Source: Nitrososphaerales archaeon TH5896 (lineage in GTDB: Archaea; Thermoproteota; Nitrososphaeria; Nitrososphaerales; Nitrososphaeraceae). Taken from it: 10,386 bases of DNA. The stretch spans positions 1-10,386 of the forward strand of contig JAATVP010000178.1 of NCBI GenBank assembly GCA_014523625.1. The letters are read 5' to 3'. The notes beneath the pieces were generated by a model. It did not search any database and was not told the origin of the DNA. It worked only from the letters and a program-made list of their open reading frames with translations. Shown in pieces: positions 1 to 5,929 of this stretch (the first letter of the stretch is position 1; every line of letters starts with the position of its first letter). The translations under genes and the position numbers were made by a program.

Positions 1-1
1 A

Positions 2-262
2 CAGAGATGTATTGGTTGTGCTCTCTGCGTAGAGATTTGTACAGCTTTAGGTCCAGATGTACTGAGGGTAAAGCCGGTAGAGGGATGGAAAAGAGGAAAA
101 GCATTTATCTTTTACCCTGAACGATGCATATCAGATGGAGCTTGCATAGGGGTCTGTCCAACCCATGCTATTTTCTGGATGAGGCCTATGGAATACACTT
201 CAGGTGCGCCAGTTCCTCTTCACAAGAATGGTGTATTTGAAAAGGGCTGGGAAGAAGGTTAA
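2..262 (+). CDS. Two-cluster ferredoxin, C-terminal part (5' end outside window)
   Basis: Partial gene: 86 codons are visible, in frame from base 2 to TAA at 260-262. Numbering from the first visible residue, cluster motif 1 is C3-x2-C6-x2-C9-x3-C13, followed by Thr instead of the usual Pro. Motif 2 is C42-x2-D45-x2-C48-x3-C52-Pro. Bacterial-type two-cluster ferredoxins carry electrons between soluble oxidoreductases in the cytoplasm. An Asp at the second ligand position is known from Pyrococcus ferredoxin (a labile [4Fe-4S]) and from Sulfolobus-type 7Fe ferredoxins (a [3Fe-4S]). The 28 residues between the motifs and the basic/aromatic tail after residue 57 are unlike a minimal ferredoxin. 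It could be a stand-alone ferredoxin or the C-terminal domain of a larger oxidoreductase subunit; the missing 5' end decides. The redox partner cannot be inferred from this window. Confidence 0.85.
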   Translation, partial: QRCIGCALCVEICTALGPDVLRVKPVEGWKRGKAFIFYPERCISDGACIGVCPTHAIFWMRPMEYTSGAPVPLHKNGVFEKGWEEG

Positions 263-298
263 TCGTAGCGAGCAATCAAATTACCTTAACTACCGCAA

Positions 299-316
299 TT
301 TTTTTACAATTTTTTT
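299..316 (+). terminator. Paired oligo-T tracts, likely terminator of the ferredoxin gene
   Basis: Two runs of seven T (299-305 and 310-316), separated by ACAA, begin 36 nt after the ferredoxin stop. Archaeal RNA polymerase terminates at oligo-T tracts without needing a hairpin, so this fits a tandem intrinsic terminator. No stable stem directly precedes it. Confidence 0.6.
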
Positions 317-345
317 AAAACATCCTCAATTTAATTGTAACTGAG

Positions 346-385
346 TTATGTTTAGTCATAATAAAGATTACAGAGATCTGTCTTT
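346..385. repeat. Two adjacent small inverted repeats downstream of the ferredoxin terminator
   Basis: TTATG (346-350) pairs with CATAA (357-361) around a 6-nt loop. AAAG (363-366) and ACAG (370-373) pair with CTGT (378-381) and CTTT (382-385), leaving a 3-nt bulge (ATT) and a 4-nt loop (AGAT). The two stems are only 1 nt apart, about 30 nt after the T tracts. They might cap a 3' end or form a protein-binding site. In A/T-rich DNA stems of this size can arise by chance. Confidence 0.3.
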
Positions 386-448
386 AATGATGATTACCCG
401 TTCAATCACTCAACCAATTTTTAATGAAGCTTAGTTTCTGTGAATGAC

Positions 449-599
449 TCAGATTTGTCCTTTAAACATATCAAATTTTGTGAGCAGTTCCGAAAGCCCT
501 TCTGTTTCCGCTATGTCAAAGCGAACCCTAAGTGATTTTACTTGCTTCTTATTCTTGCAAATCTGCAAATAGAGATGGGTTAGGTAAAAGCAACTTCAT
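449..599 (-). pseudogene. Possible frameshifted small ORF (about 50 aa), or a short protein with TTG start
   Basis: On the minus strand an ATG at 599-597 opens a 16-codon frame starting MKLLLPNPSLFADLQE, then stops. A second frame overlaps its end, runs to TGA at 451-449 and ends in a protein-like stretch (KSLRVRFDIAETEGLSELL, then a basic/hydrophobic end). The second part has a convincing beta-strand then amphipathic-helix pattern and balanced charge, but no ATG start; its only candidate start is TTG at 568-566 (39 aa). A single indel near 552-560 would join the two frames into about 50 residues. A TATAAATA element at 675-668 on the same strand could drive it. I do not recognise the family. 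It could be a decayed gene, a real small protein or chance. Confidence 0.3.
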
Positions 600-667
600 T
601 CTGAGAAAATTCCTATGTTTTCAGGCCTGGTCACATAGTTGCAAGTCCGATGCATTCAAGACGATGG

Positions 668-675
668 TATTTATA
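668..675. promoter_or_regulatory. TATA box (TATTTATA / TATAAATA), promoter of the methyltransferase and possibly bidirectional
   Basis: TATTTATA is centred about 27 nt before the TTG at 699, the spacing expected when transcription starts at or next to the first codon (leaderless mRNA). Read on the other strand it is TATAAATA, also a good archaeal TATA box, pointing at the broken small ORF at 449-599. Confidence 0.6.
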
Positions 676-698
676 GTCACGGAATCTAGAAACTTAGA

Positions 699-1457
699 TT
701 GGACATTTCAGAGTTTGTGTCTTCGTTACCGGAGAATGTTCTAACGGGTGATGATATATCGTTACCTGAAAGTGTGGTAAGAAAAATCTTTAGATTTGGA
801 GAGGTTAACAATGATGATATCTTTTATCATCTTGGCTGTGGGGTAGGGAACACGGTACAAATTGCGGCCAAGGAATTTGGCGTGAAACGTTCTATTGGTA
901 TCGAGAAAAAAGATGAAATAGCCTCCGTGGCAAAAAAAAAGATAAGAAGACTGAAGAATGCACAAATTATTGTTGATGATATTAGAAACGTTAGCCTTTC
1001 TGATGCTACTGTGGTGTTGTTTTGGTTTAATGACGAGCAAATTGCAGATCAAATGACGGCAAAATTCAAGAAAGAGACAAAGGATAACATAAGGATACTA
1101 ACAATTCTATCACCGCTTGGATTGATCAAACCATCAAAAGTAAATTTTCCGTTCTTCATGACAATGAAACCTTTTGAATTTTATAAAGACTTGCAGGAGC
1201 AGATTGAAACCATTCACGGTACTAGGTGTTTAGATTTTACAGGATCATGGAACATAGCAAGTCGATATGTTACAGAATTGGATGTAGTCCCAGGGGAGTA
1301 CCAGCGATTCGTAACCATGGTTCAATGCATGGTTATATGGATAAACGCTTGGAACATGGGTATTGCGTGCGAAAGCGAAATACCTCCTCCAGTGAAGGCT
1401 TATATTGGAATTTTGAAGGAATTCTTCAATTTGGACTTGTCAAGTATGATACAATAG
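699..1457 (+). CDS. aKMT/Dot1-like class I SAM-dependent methyltransferase with C-terminal extension
   Basis: 252 residues. Residues about 22-140 follow the archaeal lysine methyltransferase aKMT (Dot1-like) pattern: an S-x-PESVVRKIF helix, a predicted beta strand into the SAM loop H-LGCGVG (44-50), a second strand ending in the acidic residue that should hold the SAM ribose (GIE, 67-69), a DD pair at 93-94 and the strand ATVVLFWF (103-110). In aKMT the loop is normally D-LGCGDG; here the first acidic position is His and the last is Val. Sulfolobus aKMT is about 160 residues and methylates lysines of chromatin and other DNA-associated proteins. The extra 110 or so residues here (143-252) match no domain I know and are helix-rich with many aromatics. 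The start is TTG: an in-frame TAG lies at 687-689, no other start codon intervenes, and the TATA box is at leaderless distance. The substrate is unknown; Dot1-like is a fold-level call. Confidence 0.75.
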   Translation: MDISEFVSSLPENVLTGDDISLPESVVRKIFRFGEVNNDDIFYHLGCGVGNTVQIAAKEFGVKRSIGIEKKDEIASVAKKKIRRLKNAQIIVDDIRNVSLSDATVVLFWFNDEQIADQMTAKFKKETKDNIRILTILSPLGLIKPSKVNFPFFMTMKPFEFYKDLQEQIETIHGTRCLDFTGSWNIASRYVTELDVVPGEYQRFVTMVQCMVIWINAWNMGIACESEIPPPVKAYIGILKEFFNLDLSSMIQ

Positions 1458-1704
1458 TAACAATAGAACTAATAGAGTTAGTCATCCGAGCTCAGATTGT
1501 CGTAAAGGTATGAGTCAATAGGGATGATTGCGTCAAATCTGGATCACTTCTAACAATGTTGTTCAAATAGAAGAAAAAATTCCGTGGACAGGATAGAGAA
1601 TCGACACAATTCACTTCTTGTCTCAGTAGGTGAGGGCTCCATATCCAATTGTCCAAATGACAGTTAATTCCCAACTTCAATTGGATTTGAGATATGTAAT
1701 TCTA
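1458..1704. other. Convergent spacer between methyltransferase and small Cys-rich gene
   Basis: Both flanking genes are transcribed into this stretch, so it should hold their 3' ends. A small stem ACTAA/TTAGT (1468-1482) begins 11 nt after the methyltransferase stop, and a 9-bp inverted repeat lies on the other side. No strong T tract is seen on either strand and no convincing gene is present. Confidence 0.5.
1643..1686. repeat. 9-bp perfect inverted repeat downstream of the Cys-rich gene
   Basis: ATCCAATTG (1643-1651) and CAATTGGAT (1678-1686) are exact inverted copies separated by 26 nt. On the minus strand this begins 18 nt after the stop codon of the small Cys-rich gene. It could form a 3'-end stem with a large loop or be a dyad-symmetric binding site. 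Confidence 0.35.
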
Positions 1705-1875
1705 CTATGTGAAGGCTGGAAGTGATTCGCCCAATCCAGGACGCTCTTTCTCTAAACGTGCTATATTGCGTGACATGTATTCCATAGTACCAGGGATATG
1801 ACATTTGCACACGCATTCTTCGCAACCAATATGATTTCCATTTTTACAACTATTAGATAATTCCTTTCTGTTCAT
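1705..1875 (-). CDS. Small Cys/His-rich (probable zinc-binding) protein, 56 aa
   Basis: Residues 10-26 have the pattern C-x4-H-x2-C-x2-C-x-C-x-C-H (C10, H15, C18, C21, C23, C25, H26), which strongly suggests a metal knuckle, most likely zinc. It is followed by a charged helix (SRNIARLEKERPGLGE) and a short tail. Small proteins with a C-H-C-C-x-C-x-CH signature are common in archaea and actinobacteria, but I know no assigned function. The start is ATG at 1875-1873 because a TATA-like TTAAAATTA (1905-1897) is centred 26 nt upstream, the leaderless spacing. The longer frame reaching 1953 would put the promoter inside the gene and adds residues of non-protein-like composition. Transcribed alone, convergent to the methyltransferase and about 150 nt downstream of the riboflavin cluster. 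Confidence 0.65.
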   Translation of the reverse strand: MNRKELSNSCKNGNHIGCEECVCKCHIPGTMEYMSRNIARLEKERPGLGESLPAFT

Positions 1876-1896
1876 CGTATATTTGAGTATGTTGAC

Positions 1897-1905
1897 TAAT
1901 TTTAA
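1897..1905 (-). promoter_or_regulatory. TATA-like box of the small Cys-rich gene
   Basis: On the minus strand TTAAAATTA, with A-rich sequence just upstream (ATAAAA), is centred 26 nt before the ATG at 1875. This fits an archaeal leaderless promoter and sets the start of the 56-aa protein. Confidence 0.5.
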
Positions 1906-1949
1906 TTTTATCAACCACAAGCAGCTTTTAGTTCGTGATAAGCATCGTA

Positions 1950-1965
1950 CCAAACCAAACCAAAC
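1950..1965. repeat. Three-copy CCAAA tandem repeat
   Basis: CCAAA is repeated three times (plus a trailing C) about 60 nt beyond the arfC stop. On the minus strand it reads as T-rich GTTTGGTTTGGTTTGG, which might contribute to termination of the riboflavin transcript. It is too short to call anything else. Confidence 0.3.
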
Positions 1966-2025
1966 AGCATCATCTATGCCCCGAACATAAAATGCACATA
2001 CTATGGATTCGGAATCGTCAAGACC

Positions 2026-2673
2026 TTATAGTTCATAGAATAAGATTATCTCCCCGTTTGCATGCCTTTTTACATTTCTAAGCTTTAGTGGCATGCCTTC
2101 TGATATCCGATTGCAACCTTCACCCTCTACTAACGTGGTTGCAAATCTCCCTCCAACTATCCGAGGAGATATGGTGATTACTAATTGATCCACGATACCA
2201 AGTTTTAAAACGGACCAATTCAGCTCTCCTCCTCCCTCAACCAATATCCTCTTATAGCCCATTTGCTCCAACACTCTGAAAACCTTCCTAAGCTCGACCT
2301 TTTTTTGCCCTGCAACTAGAACTTTTGCTCCGGTGCTCTCTATTCGCCGGATATTATCAAAAGAAATCCTATTGGAGGTAGCCACTATGGTACTAAATTC
2401 ATCGGCCTTTTTCAGGAGCTTAGAACTTGAAGGAATCCTCCCCGTGCTATCAACGACTATCCTTGTAGGGGGTCTTGAACTTGCTGCCCCAAACCTAACT
2501 GTCAGCTGGGGATCATCTATCAGCACTGTAGAAATACCGACCATTATTGCATCTACAGATTTCCTTAATTGGTGCACTCTCCTCAAATCGGTTTTTGACG
2601 ATATAGCTGAATTACCGTTTCTCGTAGCTATTTTTCCATCAGCTGTCATTGCAGCATTAATAACAATTTTCAA
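2026..2673 (-). CDS. arfC: 2,5-diamino-6-ribosylamino-pyrimidinone 5'-phosphate reductase (archaeal RibD-C type)
   Basis: 215 residues, the length of stand-alone archaeal/fungal-type reductases (MJ0671/Rib7 family). It reduces the ribosyl side chain of 2,5-diamino-6-ribosylamino-4(3H)-pyrimidinone 5'-phosphate to ribityl using NAD(P)H, the step after ring opening and deformylation in archaeal riboflavin synthesis. Signatures of the DHFR-like RibD C-terminal fold: AAMTADGKIA (7-16), DAIMVGISTVLIDDPQLTVR (41-60), VEGGGELNW (145-153) and ISPRIVGG (168-175). No deaminase domain is fused, unlike bacterial RibD, so deamination must come from another protein. The start is TTG at 2673: an in-frame TAG immediately precedes it, and the next ATG (residue 9) would remove the first beta strand. 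A GAGG about a dozen nt upstream may serve as ribosome binding site. It lies 17 nt after the amidohydrolase stop and is the last gene of the cluster. Confidence 0.92.
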   Translation of the reverse strand: MKIVINAAMTADGKIATRNGNSAISSKTDLRRVHQLRKSVDAIMVGISTVLIDDPQLTVRFGAASSRPPTRIVVDSTGRIPSSSKLLKKADEFSTIVATSNRISFDNIRRIESTGAKVLVAGQKKVELRKVFRVLEQMGYKRILVEGGGELNWSVLKLGIVDQLVITISPRIVGGRFATTLVEGEGCNRISEGMPLKLRNVKRHANGEIILFYEL

Positions 2674-2690
2674 CTACCTAACTGCCTCAT

Positions 2691-3962
2691 TCACGAAATC
2701 ACTGTTACAAATTCTCCGTTTATCATCATACCCATGATCGAACTTTGGCTTGCCCTTTGCACTATAGATGCATAAGGATCGTGGATAGGATAAAGGTCAA
2801 TATGTCTTTTATCAATGAATAACAAGTCTGCGGATCGACCACATTCAATGCAACCAGAATTTAAATGAAGAATTTCAGCTCCATTAACAGTAGCCATTTT
2901 CAATATATCCCGAGCACTTATCTGATGAATATTTGCTGCCCTAGAAGCCTTCCAAATGTAGTCCATTTCCTTGAATAAATCTGGGGAATTAAGCATAACG
3001 TTATCAGTTCCTAATCCTACTATGCAACCCTTTTTTATCATATCAACAATTCTTGGGACACCACAACCTAGTAATCCGTTAGACCTCGGACAAACCACTA
3101 CACCAATTTTATTTGTCGCAATAGCAGTAATATCTTTATCGGTCGCTTGTGTCATATGTACAACAAGGTCAGGCCGGAGGAACTTGATTGCTCTTTCAAC
3201 TTCAGTCAATCCAAACTTCCTAATGGACAGAGCGGTCGTTTCTTGAGACTCCGCTGTATGGATTGCAAGTAATCTCCTAGTCCCAAGGCTACTTGTGTTA
3301 TTGTAGTTTCTAATTGCCTTCGAATACTCGGTTAGAGACCTATCGGTGTTTTCATTTGTCCCACTTAGTCCGAGTCCATCCGAAACATCAAGCAAATCGA
3401 ATACATCCCGTGGAATTGCAGAAGAATCTACTGATGATTCTACGGTGTCGATGTCTGAATTAGATTGGCGGTAAGGAGGGTTATAGTATTTCTCTTTTCT
3501 ACCCAGGACTAGAGGTTTAATTTTTAAGCCGGATACAGCTCTCCTTAATAGTTTTACGCCGTCCAAACCTCCTTCACGGAAATCTGCAAACGCTACAATT
3601 CCATTTTTTAACATCGAAACCACTGTATATCTCATAAATGCCTCTAGGTGGATGGGATCAGTTTTGGAAAGGACCTTGCGTTTAATGCCGACAATTGGAT
3701 CAACAGTCGACGACAAGTCAGGATCTAAGGTAATGTCTTTTGCAATAGAATCTCCAATGTGTGTGTGTGCATTTATGAGCCCAGGAAGTAGCAATAGACC
3801 TTCTGCATCAAAAACTGATGATTCACTATCTATAGGACTAAGATCCCTATCAGTCCCAACCCTAGTAATGATACCATCGTCAGAGATCTGGATGGCTCCT
3901 CTTTCAACAAGTATAAGATCCTGACCTCTCAGAAAACTTGCGTTCTTTATGAGAATAGGCAT
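2691..3962 (-). CDS. Amidohydrolase-superfamily deaminase-like hydrolase in the riboflavin cluster
   Basis: 423 residues, typical for the cytosine/guanine/ATZ-TRZ deaminase branch of the amidohydrolase superfamily. A beta-rich segment (1-58) leads into the TIM barrel at LLLPGLINAHTHIGDS. All metal ligands of a mononuclear enzyme are visible: H66 and H68 (HTH), H235 in HTAES with E238 as likely acid/base, H269 (VVHM) and D320 (GLGTDN). The composite beta-sandwich domain closes at the C-terminus (SADLLFIDKRHIDL, then MMINGEFVTVIS). The ATG overlaps the arfA stop by 1 nt (TAATG), and arfC follows after 17 nt, so it is almost certainly co-translated with riboflavin enzymes. My inference is that it removes the 2-amino group of the reduced pyrimidinone, a step with no assigned archaeal enzyme that I know of. 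Alternatives are FAPy deformylation or an unrelated purine/pyrimidine salvage deaminase. Family call sure; substrate not. Confidence 0.88.
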   Translation of the reverse strand: MPILIKNASFLRGQDLILVERGAIQISDDGIITRVGTDRDLSPIDSESSVFDAEGLLLLPGLINAHTHIGDSIAKDITLDPDLSSTVDPIVGIKRKVLSKTDPIHLEAFMRYTVVSMLKNGIVAFADFREGGLDGVKLLRRAVSGLKIKPLVLGRKEKYYNPPYRQSNSDIDTVESSVDSSAIPRDVFDLLDVSDGLGLSGTNENTDRSLTEYSKAIRNYNNTSSLGTRRLLAIHTAESQETTALSIRKFGLTEVERAIKFLRPDLVVHMTQATDKDITAIATNKIGVVVCPRSNGLLGCGVPRIVDMIKKGCIVGLGTDNVMLNSPDLFKEMDYIWKASRAANIHQISARDILKMATVNGAEILHLNSGCIECGRSADLLFIDKRHIDLYPIHDPYASIVQRASQSSIMGMMINGEFVTVIS

Positions 3963-4717
3963 TATATTTCATAAATTGAAACGTTTGTTCCATTATCTCT
4001 TAGTGCTCTAATTTTATCAAGAGCCTTTGTTGCATTCATCGCAGCTTCTCTCCCTGTTTTTCCTTTTCCTATTCCACAATTAAGAGAAATTCGTGTATCT
4101 TCTGTAATCCCAAGCAGTATATTTTCTACCTCTTCTTTGAGTATATTGCTTGCTATTACCATGAAATTATCCCCACCAAGGTAAAAAGTAAGGCATTCTT
4201 TTTCCACGAATTTATCAACTAAACGTGAATAAATGCCGAAAATCATGGATGTTACTTGATAAGGAGACATTTTCAAGTTCAGTTTACTAAGTCCACTAAC
4301 ATCGATATGCATAATCCGGATATCGGTCTTATGATTTCCTAATTGATTTACATTCAAGTCATGTCCAAAGATTTTTCGAGACGCGATTTGGACTCCATTT
4401 TTTCGAGCTTCAAAAGCGCTTCTGTCTGCCTGAGTAGGAGTGTCACCGTACCCTAATGCCATCGAAAATCCCAGCTGTGGATACAATTTGGTAAGTTCTC
4501 TTTGAATGTCTTCTAGTTCTGATATTAGCAATCCATTGGTGATAGCAAAGTATTCATCAAATCTGTTAGGGTAGACAATGCAATGTTTTTCAGAAAATAA
4601 TCGCTGGATATCGAAATAGATCCTTGCTTGAAGCATTTGTAGTGTTGATTCTCGATCGCTACCGAGGGTTAGGGTCCATGGACCATATCTGTCTATCTTG
4701 ATTATGGTTAAATGCAT
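3962..4717 (-). CDS. arfA: GTP cyclohydrolase III (archaeal, FAPy-producing)
   Basis: 251 residues, close to the 268 of Methanocaldococcus MJ0145. It opens the imidazole ring of GTP to give the formamidopyrimidine nucleotide (FAPy), the committed step of archaeal riboflavin (and F420 deazaflavin) precursor synthesis. It has two GGDEF-like palm domains. Domain 1 opens with MHLTIIKIDRYGPWT, carrying metal-binding D9, then RESTLQMLQARIY and NRFDEYFAITNG (51-62). Domain 2 has HIDVSG (137-142, D139) and LGGDNFMV (180-187), ending in CGIGKGKTGREA (214-225). These match MJ0145 segment by segment as I remember it. ATG start; 6 nt separate it from the ribH stop, and its own stop overlaps the amidohydrolase start by 1 nt. 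It supplies the pyrimidine branch that meets the RibB product at RibH. Confidence 0.95.
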   Translation of the reverse strand: MHLTIIKIDRYGPWTLTLGSDRESTLQMLQARIYFDIQRLFSEKHCIVYPNRFDEYFAITNGLLISELEDIQRELTKLYPQLGFSMALGYGDTPTQADRSAFEARKNGVQIASRKIFGHDLNVNQLGNHKTDIRIMHIDVSGLSKLNLKMSPYQVTSMIFGIYSRLVDKFVEKECLTFYLGGDNFMVIASNILKEEVENILLGITEDTRISLNCGIGKGKTGREAAMNATKALDKIRALRDNGTNVSIYEI

Positions 4718-4723
4718 AGCTAA

Positions 4724-5191
4724 CTACACTATCACTTTTGAAGAAGTACTCAAACCAGATCCTTGCGTTCTTAATTTTTTTAGGCGTCGTGTCATGCTGA
4801 CTGCCGCAACTACTGTCCTTGAGGAAATAATCTCAACTCGATCTCTGGCTTGTTGGAGAGTCATATCTGGCCCACTGATGCCAAGTATGACAGGTTTACG
4901 ATACTTTAAAGAAAGATCGATGAAGCTCTTGGCTACACTATTAGCAATTAGCTCGTCGTGTTTTGTTTCTCCTTTGATAATTGCTCCGAGTGTGATTACT
5001 GCATCAACATTCCTTCGTTTCAATAACTCGCTAATGATCAGAGGCATGTCGTAACAACCCGGGACATAACACAAATAGGTCAATGTGACATTGTTTTGCT
5101 TGTAAATGTTTTCTTTTGCAAGATCAGACATTCTATAAGTGATTTCTTTATTAAATTCCGATACAACTATGGCTATCCTGATCTTGTCCAA
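4724..5191 (-). CDS. ribH: 6,7-dimethyl-8-ribityllumazine synthase
   Basis: 155 residues, normal for RibH. It condenses 5-amino-6-ribitylamino-uracil with 3,4-dihydroxy-2-butanone 4-phosphate; family members form pentamers or 60-mer capsids. Visible motifs: VSEFN (10-14), VPGCYDMP (43-50), GAIIKGETKHDE (69-80, with catalytic H78) and LGISGPDMTLQQARDRV (103-119). The VPG-x-x-DMP and GISGP-x-MT variants are those of archaeal RibH (MJ0303) rather than bacterial enzymes. The basic and Ser-rich tail after residue 136 is probably disordered. The start is TTG at 5191: an in-frame TGA lies 9 nt upstream, no other start is available, and the first beta strand begins at residue 4. It starts 9 nt after the ribB stop. 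Confidence 0.95.
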   Translation of the reverse strand: MDKIRIAIVVSEFNKEITYRMSDLAKENIYKQNNVTLTYLCYVPGCYDMPLIISELLKRRNVDAVITLGAIIKGETKHDELIANSVAKSFIDLSLKYRKPVILGISGPDMTLQQARDRVEIISSRTVVAAVSMTRRLKKLRTQGSGLSTSSKVIV

Positions 5192-5200
5192 AGAATTTCA

Positions 5201-5902
5201 TTATACCGCCTTGGCATAATTTGTCAGTTGGCTGCCTTCAAGTATAAGGATGTTATTCTCCCTAGCATACTTTTGAGCCCCGTCAATGGTCAATGCACGA
5301 TGTGTATCTATGTCAAGCATCTCGCATACGACAACTGAGTGAGTAAGTCCTGAGACTTGGGCCAAATACATACAAAGTTCAGTATGACCTATTCTGTTAT
5401 TAAGTAGTCCCTTCGATGCAATTAGGATTGGAACATGACCTGGAGCCCTGAAAGAATAGGAGAACCTCTCAGGCCCATCTGAATCGATGTTTCTACACAC
5501 CTCTGCGATTTTATTTATCGTTAATGCCCTGTCGTAATCAGTAATGCCTGTATACGTATCACGGTGATTCACGGAAATAGAAAAAGCAGATCGATCACCA
5601 TAGGGGGACCTGCTGAAAGCAAGCTTCGAAAGCTTAGGGGCAGTAGTAGCCATATGTTCCAAGATGTCATGCATGTACATCAAGCCCAGTTTTGATGCAG
5701 CTTCGTGAGTGATCGCAGTACAAATCAAACCACCAGCTTGCCTTCGCATCATGCCAACGTGCATAGGGGTTACGAACTCCGACGCGATCACCATGTCGAC
5801 CTCGTTCTCTCTCCCTTTGTCGTCATGAATAAGTACAAATTTGCCAGCTGAGAATGCGACTATTGCATCTTCAAGTGAATACAATCGAATATTAGTCGAC
5901 AT
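5201..5902 (-). CDS. ribB: 3,4-dihydroxy-2-butanone 4-phosphate synthase
   Basis: 233 residues, a stand-alone RibB without the GTP cyclohydrolase II domain that is fused in many bacteria. It converts ribulose 5-phosphate to the four-carbon unit for RibH plus formate, using Mg2+. Motifs: DDKGRENEVDMV (27-38, acidic active-site loop with Glu32), GGLICTAI (57-64), NHRDTYTGITDYDRALT (112-128, phosphate/substrate binding), FRAPGHVPIL (151-160), GHTELCMYLAQVSGL (172-186; His173 is a metal ligand) and CEML (193-196). I start at ATG 5902, not the TTG just before it at 5905; the difference is one residue. It lies 27 nt after the ribE stop, with no clear Shine-Dalgarno. Confidence 0.95.
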   Translation of the reverse strand: MSTNIRLYSLEDAIVAFSAGKFVLIHDDKGRENEVDMVIASEFVTPMHVGMMRRQAGGLICTAITHEAASKLGLMYMHDILEHMATTAPKLSKLAFSRSPYGDRSAFSISVNHRDTYTGITDYDRALTINKIAEVCRNIDSDGPERFSYSFRAPGHVPILIASKGLLNNRIGHTELCMYLAQVSGLTHSVVVCEMLDIDTHRALTIDGAQKYARENNILILEGSQLTNYAKAV

Positions 5903-5929
5903 CAATTTGTTATATATCTTACTAATTTT

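Larger units (their letters stand above)
263..698. other. 436-nt intergenic region between ferredoxin and methyltransferase genes
   Basis: It holds, in order, the T-tract terminator, two small stem-loops (346-361 and 363-385), a minus-strand coding-like remnant (449-599), and the TATA element serving the methyltransferase. The plus-strand ORF at 532-744 has no family character and runs over the methyltransferase promoter and start, so I treat it as non-coding. No tRNA or other recognisable RNA gene is seen. Confidence 0.7.

Noticed and set aside
1492..1680. 62-residue minus-strand ORF in the convergent spacer
   Set aside because: Composition is not protein-like, no promoter is seen, and it runs over the 3' end of the methyltransferase transcript.
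1876..1953. Longer start for the small Cys-rich protein (82 aa)
   Set aside because: The extension overlaps a well-placed TATA-like element and has no conserved character.
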